This document shows positions 32,548 to 43,535 of a stretch of 64,000 nt of DNA, one piece after another. Position 1 is the first letter of the stretch. The number at the start of each line of letters is the position of its first letter. A program made the position numbers and the translations under genes. The DNA is taken from contig OX359245.1 of NCBI GenBank assembly GCA_947179485.1, positions 27,391,067 to 27,455,066 of the forward strand. Reading direction: 5' to 3'. This DNA comes from Allacma fusca. Taxonomy: Eukaryota > Arthropoda > Collembola > Symphypleona > Sminthuridae. The notes beneath the pieces were generated by a model. It did not search any database. It was not told where the DNA came from and saw only the letters and a program-made list of their open reading frames with translations.

Positions 32548-33341
32548 CTGTACATGGGAACGGAAATTTGGTACCCATGCCTGTTCCTATCACTTTCATG
32601 CGATATAGAGTTTAGCAGTAAATGTAATTATCGTACGATATTTCGGGGTAAGAATGGTTCTAATGATGATGTTAGCGTTTCTATATTTAGAAAGCGACAT
32701 TCCTATTAAGAAAATACGGAATTAAATATAAAAGTGAGCTAATAAAAATATGTAGCAGTATGTACCTCGGGAATGAAAGGTATCAAGGCAAGCAAGACAG
32801 ACAGGCGCTAACTGTATGACCATTTAAAAAAACAAGTTTGCTGTTACAGAAGATTCCTTGTGTCGTAAATCTAATTAGTGAGATTCAGATGATGGGAAAA
32901 GTCACTCCTGGAATGGCTCAATTGCTGTAGTTAGCAACGGAACATCATGACAATGCAATCTTAAATTTGCGTCCATACTAAAATAGTTATTCATTGTCGT
33001 TCGTCCCAGAAACTTGATTTATTGGATAACGTGTGCAAATGACTTATGGAAGAATGTGTGCTAGGGAAAGTATGAGTTAGGTAAAATGTAGGCTGTGGAA
33101 AACTGAGATTTACTGTACTAAAAACTACTTTACTATTTCATTTTGTCAAAACAATTTAGATCCAAATTACAAGTACTTATGCCAATTACAGACTGCCACA
33201 TTACCTTAGAGTAGCTTGTATATACGGATTGGTTACAAATGTTCACTCGTCCAACCAGAAAATATTAAGGATTGATGAATGACAAATATTATCACTTAAA
33301 TCTATACATTCATATAGCAGAGAATGAAACGAACACTGTAA

Positions 33342-33545
33342 TATTATTACGTTGATGTATCATTAGCGAGTTGGGCTAATTTTGCAAGATTAAGGCAACA
33401 GGCGAGTGTGCTTCTAACAACAGGTAATCAGTCGCCTGAAGATGAAAACATAACGTGGGAGACGGCGCAATTTGAAAGCCAACAGAAATATGCATCTTAT
33501 AATATCATATCGTCGGTGATGAGGCAAAATGATCTAGGTGCATGA
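33342..33545 (+). other. Coding-like fragment, unidentified
   Basis: A 67-codon stop-free stretch whose translation (SWANFARLRQQASVLL, later NITWETAQFESQQKYA) looks like a real protein rather than AT-rich noise. There is no start codon, no domain I know and no partner exon nearby. It may be an old captured exon or a transposase fragment. Confidence 0.25.
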
Positions 33546-34227
33546 TCGATTAGAATCAAAATGATCTAATTGCAGTTTCACTAAAGGCAAAATGATCTAC
33601 TTTCATTGCATTTTAAAAGCAAAATGATCTAGATACAAATTATAATAAAAACAATATAAGTAAACACATTCTAATGCCGGTGTTCAAAAATGTGAGGTAT
33701 TCAAAATCTTTTATATGTGCATTTAATTCCCCAATGCCTTCATTTCATTCTTTCAGTAACATTGAAAAAAATATGTTGAAAATGATTCCGAATGTTATGA
33801 TAATGGTGATGATCGTAAAATACGATTTGAAGAAACTCCACGTTGAGAATTATTAAAGGGAAAACCAATTCAATGTGCGCACTAACACATGAGCACACTG
33901 TGATTTTGAATCGTCTTTAAATTCGTCGATTTTAAAATAAATGAATATTGGAGTTTTCGAAACTATAAATGTATTAGATGCAATAAGTGAAATTAACTTT
34001 AGTTGCCGAAATGATCCTTAGTAATAGCAAACAATTCAGACAATATTAACCCACAATCCAAGGTCAATTACAGTAACTGTTAGCCCTTATAATCCATTTG
34101 TCCTCCTTACAGATGCGATTTTTCTCACAAAAAAATTAGACCAGCATTTAGATCATTTTGCTTTTATGGAAAATTGTATGTAGATCATTTTACTTTTAAA
34201 GAGGCTTGCACCCAGTTCATTTTGCCT
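33522..34227. mobile_element. Foldback element with AAAATGATCTA motifs
   Basis: AGGCAAAATGATCTAGGTGCA (33522-33542) is matched in inverted form at 34207-34227 with a few differences. Several more CAAAATGATCTA motifs point inward from the left, and their complements lie on the right. No target duplication was found and no gene is seen. The incidental 60-codon frame at 33674 has no support. Confidence 0.55.
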
Positions 34228-34255
34228 TTAGGGAAAAAGTTATGTAGATCAGTGC

Positions 34256-35872
34256 CAGTGTTGCGACCAAATGCAAATAATATTTGAAAATTCAATTTCA
34301 AATGCGAATCAAACCAAATACAAATATACATTTTCTAATAAATTGGTTTATCGAATCAAATTCGGTTGTGTTTGTAATTTGAAATTGGTTTTGAAATATG
34401 GATGAACTTCAAATCAAATATGATTTTATCATTTGAAAACCAAATCAATTTCGAATCCAGATTGACTTAATGCAAAATTTGCAATTGAAATTGGTTTTGA
34501 ACTTGGTTTTCAATTGTATCGCATAAAGTCTAAAACATTGAAATCTTCTGGACTATTGAACGATCGATTTGTGGATTACTTACAAGCATTGCATTACTTG
34601 CAGTTACTGACAATTACTTGCCACGTGTTTCTTACGATTAAAGTTGCGATCACGATTTCACTTGATTTCTAATACCACTTTTGCAGCATATCGTACCAGG
34701 TACCAAAATTATTATAAAATAAAATTCAAATTGAACAGGAAGAAACTCAAGATCCAGCCGTTGACGAAACTCAAGTAATTCATGCTCAAAATACACATCC
34801 ATCGGCCACGGCCATTTCAAAATCAAACATTAAGTTAACATACACAAGCAATTACTTACTAGTGTACAAACAATATGTTAAACAATCAACATACTTTTAC
34901 TTATAGTTCTTGAATGCAAAGCCGGTCCGAATTTTTAAACAAGAAAAAAATGAGTATGTATTCAAAAGACAAGTAAACTAGTTAATTAGTAATATTTTTA
35001 CAATAGAATTTTTTAAAGATCCCAAGTGCACCACCAGTTATATGTTGGCACACTTACTTTAATTAAGTGCTTTTTTGTCGTTTCCTTTATAATTCATGCT
35101 TTATACATGGTAATTTAGGACTATTAAAAGATAGTGGACATCCCCGAAGAAATGCCCACTAATGTTGAACCTGAACACAATGTTGTGTATAAAAGTCAAA
35201 TGGATCGGCCTAATCTTGATTCAATGAATGAATTGGAAGGGTGTTTAGCTTCGTCCAGTGCCGCTTCCTCATCTCTGAAAAATGGGGTGCTTTGTTGGTG
35301 GAAGTTTATTATTTAAATTAGAATTAATACACAATAAATAAGTTAAACTATTTTCGCAGCTTTTAACTTAATTTACGACAATGAACACTCATTCCATAAT
35401 GTGTTAAAAATATTTAGATTTGCTTAGGAGCTTCAGCAACTGGTGTGCTTATTCGCAACAGGAACCGACGTATTGATTGAGAAAAGAATGACAATGCATG
35501 CTGTTACTACTTAAACTTGTAAAAAGGCTTTACGCAGTTGTTAGCAAAATTCTCAGTGAGTTTAGTGAGTAGAATTGTTTGGCTGATTTATACTTAACCA
35601 TATTCGCCTGTTGGGGTAGCTGAAACTTGAAAAACCAAGTTCAAATCCAATTTTAAATCAAATTCAATTTCGGATAATTTGTTGATTTGAAATGCAAATA
35701 AAATTCGGATTCAAATAAAACACTGCATTTGGTTTTTTCAAACCGGTTATTTACTCAACTGATATGGTTTTTCAAATTCAAATCAATTTAAAAGGCATGA
35801 ATAAATTGCATTTGAAAACCGGATTCAAATTCGATTTCGGATTTGAAAATATTTGATTTGGTCGCAACACTG
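34256..35872. mobile_element. hAT-type element, CAGTGTTGCGACCAAAT ends, body of AAATTCAAAT motifs
   Basis: Perfect 17-bp start CAGTGTTGCGACCAAAT, mirrored at the right end within one base. The 8-bp target duplication ATCAGTGC lies at 34248-34255 and 35873-35880. Both ends are filled with AAATTCAAAT/AAACCAAAT motifs. A 60-codon Ser/Glu-rich frame at 35134 is not recognisable as transposase. Confidence 0.85.
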
Positions 35873-35880
35873 ATCAGTGC

Positions 35881-37520
35881 CTGTCATGGGAACGGGTCAC
35901 ACCCGGGTGTTTGGTTGCAGGAACGGGAACGGGTATCATATGGGTGCAAAATGTTTTCACCCAAAAGTGTGGGTACAGGTTTGGGAACCAACCTTTCCCA
36001 TTATACTGTAGTATGTGGGAACAGGAACCCATATGGGAACGGGTGCAATACAGGCTGAATGGGATCTGTACCCACCAGGAACGGGAACGGTATGCTCAAA
36101 AACCCGTTTCTGTTCATTCGTACCCGTGTACAGAGCAATCTTGCGAGCGTAACGATAATTACATGATTGATTTGTTTTGGTGTGGTGGGCCGACTATTTT
36201 TGTGTCGTTGTTGTAGTTTAGTGGCAAACACTCTTTGTTTGAACCATAGATGCACATCCTCATGAGGATAGAGCGCAGCACTCGCACTCACCTCGCACTC
36301 ATTGTACTCACGAGTTTACTTGGAGGACGAGTACATGTTATTACAACCGTGCACTCATAATCATGAGTGCGAGTACATACCACAGATATGTTTATTAATG
36401 AGTGCGAGGACGAGAACACAAAAATATACACTCGTTTTAAAAAAAATGCAATACTCTGAACTCTAGTGTTAAAAATGTAATTTAATTTTAGGCTTGTATA
36501 TATCGTATATACAATTTTGTACAATTACGTAAAAAAACGAAACGAAATCGTTCAGTGAGTATCATTGAGAATTTCGTCCGTGAATATTTCAGTCATTATA
36601 ATCTTGTGTCAATCTTATGATTTCCAAAATGAGTGAGATCAATGTAAAGAAAAAAAGCGAAAAACTATTTTTAAAACCATGGAAACTTCTCCAAATAAAA
36701 ACGATCAAGGTTTAAATGGTCTGCAATTGAAAATATTTTGTGTTACCGTGATTTTCTAAACCTTTACAAATAACCATTTCCAGCATTTAGCCTTTATGGT
36801 CCTCGTAGGCCTTGCATTTGTTATTTACTCAAGTCTCATGTGTGTTAACTGATCAATTTCTGTTCGTAAAAATATTCCAACCTGAAAAAGCATTTGAAAG
36901 TGATACATATAGTTTTATTTGCGTATTAGAATAATAAAATAACATGTAAAAATAAACAAGGAACAAAATTATTTGAATGTATTTCAAATGGCTAAATCAG
37001 GTATGCATACATATATATGCACATATCAAATGCACTCATGAGTGCGAGTGCGAGGATCAAATTCTAGTCTTCTGTCCTCATGAGGACGAGTGTGAGTGCA
37101 GACTTGGCAATTTTTTATATATCAGTGTGAGGATGCGTGCAGTTCATTCAATTTGTATTGAGTGTGAGTGGAGTGCGAGTGCGAAAGAAAATGTGCATCT
37201 ATGGTTTGAACAGATCATCCCACGTCGAATGATGAAATGTGACAATAAAAATTAATTATATGCGTATGTTGTGCTTAGCAGTTGTAAGGTGACTTAAAAA
37301 TTACAAAATTAATTATCTAAGTAAAATGAAATATAACAAATAGAATGAGTGGAATTGTGTGTATTCATTGTTAGCAAAAATTGAAACAAAAAGTATATAT
37401 GTATAATGTATAACTTTTATCCTTGAATATATGAACTTCCGTTTCGGGTACGGGAACGGGTTCCAGGGTTTTGGGTACGGGTTTGGGTGCACCCAAAATT
37501 AATTTTTGGGAACAACATTC
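35881..37520. repeat. GGGAACGGG motif region, interrupted by a MITE
   Basis: Starts CAGTGCCTGTCATGGGAACGG (35876-35896) and repeats GGGAACGGG/GGGTACAGG up to about 36110. After the insertion at 36245-37203 the motif returns at 37440-37515. It looks like one more motif-built hAT element, but I could not place its right end or a target duplication. Confidence 0.5.
36245..37203. mobile_element. hAT-type MITE, CATAGATG family, perfect ends
   Basis: Starts CATAGATGCACATCC and ends AAATGTGCATCTATG, with target duplication GTTTGAAC at 36237-36244 and 37204-37211. Subterminal GAGTGCGAGTGCGAG-type motifs run in opposite orientations at the two sides. Same family as 9486-10172, but with a less decayed inverted repeat. 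Confidence 0.85.
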
Positions 37521-37619
37521 TGCATCACATCACCCCATCATACTTTGGCAATTCACATTTAGTTACACACAATTTTCCATCTACTAGCTCATAACACTGA
37601 GCTAACAATTATACATATT
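37212..37619. other. AT-rich spacer, no gene seen
   Basis: Apart from the GGGTACGGG stretch at 37440-37515, nothing coding or structured was found. Confidence 0.3.
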
Positions 37620-38435
37620 TATAGTGTGAACTTGTAAAAGTTGGAAGTCAATACCTATGCTCATTGTAAGTGGGGATGTTTTTGACCTTAGCTCTTATCT
37701 TAAATTTTACGTAAAAGCGCCTCCCTGACCAGTTCGACTCGGAGTTCCATTTTTTTGTTGACCTGCATTTTATATTCTAAAAATAAGTTACCCCTCAGAA
37801 GGAGCTTTGTTAATTGTAAGGAAAAATAATGACCAGGGTCTTTGCAGAATTAGCACTTCTCTCTACTAAATTTGTATTTAAAATTGTAATTATAATGGCG
37901 CTTGACTAAATTATAAATTTTGGTTCAACTAAGACCGAACTGAGTCTGAGTACTCATTTGTTATTTTTCTCATTTTCCCATCATCTCACAATCCTCCAAC
38001 CAAAGCATCTCTTCTACTAACATCACAGTCAGCTTGTAAATGCACTAAAATTGCTGTACAAATTCGTTGTTTAAAGATATTTCTAATTTCTACTGCAAGA
38101 CAGAAAGCGTAGTGCCAGCATGATTTTACTAATTTATTCAAAGTCAGGTCTGGTGTCAATTTCGTAGGACATCTCACTATCCTCGAACCACTGTTCTACT
38201 AACATCACAGTCAGCTTGTAAATGCACTAAAATTGCTTGCTTCGTTGATTGCAGATATTTTAAATTTCTACTGCAAGAGAGAAAGTGTAGTGCCAGCACG
38301 ATTTTACCAATTTATTCAAAGTCAGGTCTGCAGTCAATTCCGTAGGACATTTCATTTTTTAAAACCTGAATTTATGATTTTATAAAATTTAAATTTGAAA
38401 ATTAACTACCGTCCTGGTTGAAGTGAATCTCATTT
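37620..38435. repeat. Duplicated ELO 3' flank with internal tandem copy
   Basis: Matches 53690-54271 downstream of ELO-D. A block of about 175 bp containing TCTACTAACATCACAGTCAG is present twice in tandem here (about 37985-38160 and 38161-38345) but once downstream of D. Confidence 0.7.
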
Positions 38436-39830
38436 CTACTCCGATTTGATGATTTTCGGGACCCGGCGCGTGTATGTCTCGCGGAAGAACCTAATAAACA
38501 AGTAGGCGAATACTGGAATGATAACCCCGGTCAAGTAAACCGTATTAACGTCCCTTTTGCACGGATGCCCTAGAGCTGGAAATTATAGGTTAATAATTTT
38601 AACACTGCTATTTAAATTCAGTGTATCCAAGTTTACATGTTGCACCCTTCACAATACAAAAAATATTTTCCTCGCTAAAGCGTCATCAGTAAATAACAAA
38701 AAATTGATCCAATTTCACATTTGAAAATCTCGGGAAACATGAATGCAGCAAAACAATTATCAGCTAGGACCCTCACCCATGAAATAAACGGAAGCAAAGT
38801 TGACGTAAGTGGCTAAAAACATTTGCGTGATTTGAATTGTTGTAAGAGATTTTGCAAATCTTCTTGGAATCTTCACCCTCAAAGCCTGTCACAAAAAGCA
38901 TTTAAAAATAAATAATTTTACATACGTATGGAAAGAAAAGCTTTTGCGGAAGGTTTCTTGGCACAAACTTTACCTTCAAGGCATAGTACGAGTACATAAG
39001 AGAATGGACAAATGTATTCATTACAAATAAACGTCCCAAGGCATCATAGCCCACAAATCCTAACCAACACATGAATAAAGTGGTGATATGATGGAACCTG
39101 GAAATGGTTCGTAAAAGTTAGTGCACCCTAAAACAAAACGTTTTTGCGAGTGCATTGGATTTTGAAAGCCCTTTACCAGTGCAACGTTATGAGCTTTTGC
39201 TTCCTTAAAACAATAAATGCAGTGTCCCCGAATTCCACAAGTTTGGACAATATGAAAAGAAATCCCCAAAAAGAGGTAGCATAGTTGTGAGGCGTCCTAC
39301 AAAAACAATTTGAAGAGTGTTCCCACGAATTTAAGTACAGCTTTATTAACTGGCACCTGGCACAATCCCCATTAATGATTTTATCTCATACCCGCAATTT
39401 TTTTCGATTACTCCTTTCGATATAAAATACGAAGACGACAGATTATCCCCACACAAGAGTATAGCAAAAGATTAAATTTAAATACAAATAGAACACCTTA
39501 CCCTGAGCAAACAGTATGATAGGTCCCACTGGGGCGGGAAATCATATAGGCAAGTTCCGGAGTTCCTCGGATTGTCGCGATGATGGAAAATATTGCGAGA
39601 CCTGCATTCCAAAAAAATAGTGGATATGTCAAAACGAACGCAGGTCTATTTTCCATCCACTTCTGCCCGAAATACACCAGGAATAAGTAAATCCCAATTG
39701 ACAAGTACATGAAATTCTTGTATGCTTTCATCTGATCAACGGCCCAAGCCACATCGTAGACTTCAAAATCGTACGCAGTAATGTACGCCGAGTTTTTTTC
39801 TATTGCTTTAAGAACATCGGCAGTCTCCAT
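38436..39830 (-). CDS. ELO-C: ELOVL6-like fatty-acid elongase, 5 exons, intact
   Basis: Exons on the minus strand: 39830-39502, 39296-39177, 39097-38974, 38885-38777, 38575-38436. They total 822 nt with the same phases as ELO-A. KxxExxDT, HWFHH and NTFVHS..YSYY motifs are all kept. Exon 1 differs from A at several residues, for example [14 protein letters not shown] for [14 protein letters not shown]. Exons 4 and 5 and the 3' flank are almost identical to A. Introns are about 80-205 bp with clean GT/AG ends. No lesion was seen, so it is probably functional. Its upstream flank carries a 3'-end LINE fragment and the CMC transposon. Confidence 0.9.
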
Positions 39831-39907
39831 CTTCAAGATTTATAAAAATTATCGAGGTTTTCTAAAACGTATTTATAATCCTAAATTCTGAGATTACAAA
39901 TAATTAT

Positions 39908-39986
39908 ATATTTTTTTATTTATTTATTTGAGTGAGCGAGCCAAAGCTCATAATCACAGCAGCATGTTAATTAGTACATAGTCACA
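39908..39986 (-). mobile_element. 5'-truncated LINE 3' end with AAATAAATAAATA tail
   Basis: Extra sequence relative to the flank of A. On the minus strand it ends GAGCTTTGGCTCGCTCACTC and then an AAATAAATAAATA tail, resembling the 3' termini of jockey/CR1-group LINEs. No protein is encoded. Confidence 0.5.
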
Positions 39987-41366
39987 AATGTATGGAAATG
40001 AATTATTTCTAGTGATCAAAATCTGCACCTACTCTCGACCGAAAGTAAATTGCAAAAGGATTAGGAGCTCACGCCAGTTCGAGCTTTTAAATACACACAT
40101 TGTTGAAAAGAAATTACTGGAACCTGTTTCCCCTCCACATTACTTACCGCTTATCCTTATACTGGGACATTAATCCATTTTTGTGAAATCAGCAGTATAG
40201 GGATGTCAGTCACTTCCTATGTTAAAATACCGGACATATCGGTTAGGGTAGGTGAAAATGAGATGATACCTAGTTTCCGAGACTCGTCAAATATTACCAC
40301 TATATTGTAAAGGAATCATTCTTACATCTTTCCCACTGAAACCTGGGAATCTCTGTCGGATTCATTAGCCCCGTTAAGTTACTTTCATTATTTTTGCGAG
40401 CATTTTACGTGACTTCGAGAACGTGGAATGTCTTTGGAAGAAAGTCCACTTACCATAACGTTTGGATTCCTGAGGGGACCGATGCATCGCTTGTGAGTGA
40501 TATACCGCTTAGAAATAAATGTAATAATTATTGTACGGTATTCCGGCCATAGAATGGCACTACAATGATGATGTAACCGTTTCGGAATATAGAATGTGAG
40601 ATCCCTAATCAGCAAGAGCCGAAATAATTCTCATAGTGATCTAATAAAAATGTATAGTAGGATGTTACTTGGGAATTAAAGGGGTTAAAGGAAAAGATAG
40701 ACAGTAAGAAACTAATTTTCTCTGTTGTCAGATACCTTGCGTCATAAATCTAATGAGTGGCTTTCAGATTGTAGGAAATTCAATCCTGGACTTGTTCAAG
40801 CCATGTTTGTAGTAAGCAATGAAACGGCATACGTCATACTAATCGAAGCTATGCAATTTTAAATTTGAGTCCATACTAAAATAGTAATTCATTGTCCTCT
40901 GTCTCAGAAACCAGATTTACTGGAAATCATGTCAGCGGCGGGAGTAAAAACTCCATATGAGCTCCTTAACACCTTGGAAAAAAGCCAGACTTGAGAACAT
41001 ATAGTTAGTCTCTTAGAGAAGCCTCGAGATATGTGTATCACTGGCAACAAAAGAAATTAACTCAAGGGATCCAGTGTTTTCTGTGACTGGGGAATCTTTC
41101 TAACTCTAGCATGACTTGGCCCAAATTTTGGAACTCAAGTTCGTTTTATATATCTGGAATAACGCTCGTGGCAATTAAATATAATACAGTGACATGACAT
41201 GACTTTATATACTTACTTGAGCACGACAATCGGCTCAATGACAATTGAACATAATGTTTCATATTAATTAACATTAATTATTATACCCTAGGCAAGACTT
41301 GTCAAAAACATAATTAGCTGGGTTTCATATCTTACAGTACTGGACCTTTATAAATGTAGTGAGTTC
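39987..41366. repeat. ELO-C upstream flank
   Basis: Collinear with 1515-2892 of unit A, diverged by substitutions and small indels. It resumes at 45731 after the CMC element. No gene is seen. Confidence 0.7.
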
Positions 41367-41809
41367 TACCCAGTCAATAATCTACGTTGGCATATTGTTG
41401 GCCCTACAAACTTTTTGTTGGCTCATGTAACGTCGTCGTAATGCTGCCAACTCTCATAGATTTATCATTGGGCCAACGCAGGATGTTGCAACAAATAGAT
41501 TTGGGGCAATAAAAGACTGCCGCGAAAGCAGCTGCACTGTGTGCGCGGACTCACAATGGGGCAGGAACCTTCGCACATGCGTTGAAACGATACAGAAATG
41601 GAAAGTTCATGATCCTACATGCAAGCATGCAGGAGTATTCATGATTATATTCATCGGTTCTGTTGAGCACTCATAGGATTATTTAACCGAGTTGTAGAAA
41701 CATTGTAGTAGTTTATCACCAAACAATTGTTTTGATTATACCTTCAGGCTTTTGAGTCCGAATTAATCTGATTATACGTAAGTACGGGAAAGAAAAGTAG
41801 ACATCAAAT

Positions 41810-43438
41810 ATGGCTACGGTGAAAGAAAAAGGGTTTTGTGTTGTACAGTTTATTGAAAGCAACACTGGAAGTTGTGCCGTTTAAGTGGATCAATAAAGAT
41901 CAGAACTTATGCTCATTTCCAGAAGTTTCAGGTCCCGGCTTTTCAAAACTTCGAAGTAATGCAGCATTGTCTCCACTTCCAGGTTGGCCAGAATATGCAG
42001 TAAAGCCAAAGCATTCATCAGGTAACTAAAACCAATTTTATGTATGCATAAATGAATATATTTGGTTGTATATGTTTACTTCAAATGATACAATAAATTA
42101 ATTCTCTACAGACAGCTACATTCCAGCCATCAAGAAGGCTACGGATCTGCAATTTACGTCAACTGTTGAATCTTCAGATAGTTCTACCGAGGAAAATTCG
42201 GGAAGAGAAGGAAACGAAAGCTAAAGCCGAATGCCAGACTACAGGACTTTATAACTGAGACGAAAGGACGGAAAACACTTCAGACACTTCCATATGTAAA
42301 GCCAAAATCAAGCAAAGTTCAAGATCAAGATTCCTCCAGTTCTGATGAAAGTGATTTAAATATTGTTTCCTCAGGCCAATTCTTTAAAGCCAATATTTCA
42401 TGGTAACTTACATCAACTTTCATTTCCATTTTATCTGGCTTGTTGTAACCTCTTGTTAAATATATTTATGATTTGAGTTTAATATTCTTTTCATTTAATC
42501 AGAACAAACTTCATCGACCAATGGTCTGGAATCCGATTCTGAGTCGGTTGCATCGGTTTATTGTGCCCCAGAATCTGATAAAAACAATTGTAAGCTGCAA
42601 AATATACATATATATGCTTCAAAATCTATTTAACAATTTGGATGCTTGTAATTGTTTTTATTAGCCAGGGCAGCAACTGCAGTTTGGCAGCACCTGTTAA
42701 AAGAAATATTTCCGGACAGGAGGAGCACGGGCGACCTTGACGCCGAACCCAAAGTGTATTCAAATATCAGAGGGGAACTTCGACGTATGTGTATGGGGTT
42801 TTGGTAGTGATCAAGGAGCTGAAGGAAATTAAAACCAAATTGGAAATAGTCAGATCATCGGTGGTTCGTCAAAATCAGTCCCGGAAGCCCACGTGCCCAT
42901 TTCGAATTCCTTTTTCGAATGATTGTGATGTTACTGCATCAGAAGAAGTTTTGTATTCGGATAAAGAATCATTTGTAAGCAAAGTATTTCTTACTTAAAT
43001 TCACAATTGTTTAACTTTGTGTTTAATACATATCAATCGTACGTTCTGTAGAAAAATTTCTGCGTCACCGTTGGAGGAATTTCAGCCCACGATCACGTGC
43101 GAAGGATTCTAGTGCGTTTGTTTACACATGAATATTCCTTACGTTTTAATTTCACTGGGAAGGGCAATAAAAAGGCTTACAAAAATCTCGCCATTTACCC
43201 TGTCGTGAATAGTAAGCGTTCCATTTTCTACATTGCTATAATACTGCCTTAAAATTTTAAACCTTGAAGATAAATGAATGAACGTCTTTTGTATCAAAGT
43301 GCGGTGCTGGAGTCACACAGGGTCACCGAACTTGTTTTAGAACAGGTTGCAAGCAACTTTTTTCGTAACGCGAAGGATCGTAACGGGGGAAGAGCAAATC
43401 GTCAGAAGAGTTCCAGCAACACAAGTACTCAAAACTAG
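41810..43438 (+). pseudogene. DUF4806-domain protein of the CMC element, frameshifted
   Basis: About six exons can be followed: 41810-42021, 42112-about 42399, 42503-42589, about 42692-42974, 43052-43211 and 43300-43438. The N-terminus (FCVVQF..EVVPFKWI, PGWPEYAVK) matches the small N-terminal module found in arthropod DUF4806 proteins. The last two exons give VTVGGISAHDHVRRILVRLF and ASNFFRNAKDRNGGR, the core and end of DUF4806. An Asp/Ser-rich linker joins them. Breaks: a one-base shift near 41855, another near 42215 and a third near 42780. DUF4806 function is unknown; its position inside the element ahead of the transposase suggests an accessory or DNA-binding role in transposition. Confidence 0.65.
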
Positions 43439-43535
43439 GTGTTAAATAAATTAATATTACAAATATTAATAATATAATTATTAATGTTACAAAATAATAT
43501 TATGTACTGTAGTATTTAAGCCTTTTTAGATTTTA

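Larger units (their letters stand above)
29698..33100. repeat. Diverged ELO upstream flank (unit F) with nested hAT elements
   Basis: Matches 52401-53640 (unit G) and, more weakly, the flanks of A to E, once the insertions at 30358-30856 and 31137-32547 are skipped. No gene is seen. Confidence 0.7.

Noticed and set aside
35843-36216. 71- and 101-codon plus frames
   Set aside because: Translations are repeats of the GGGAACGGG motif in different frames, not protein.
36977-37255. 92-codon plus frame rich in Cys/Glu
   Set aside because: It is the translation of GAGTGCGAGTG motifs at the end of a MITE and continues past the element boundary.
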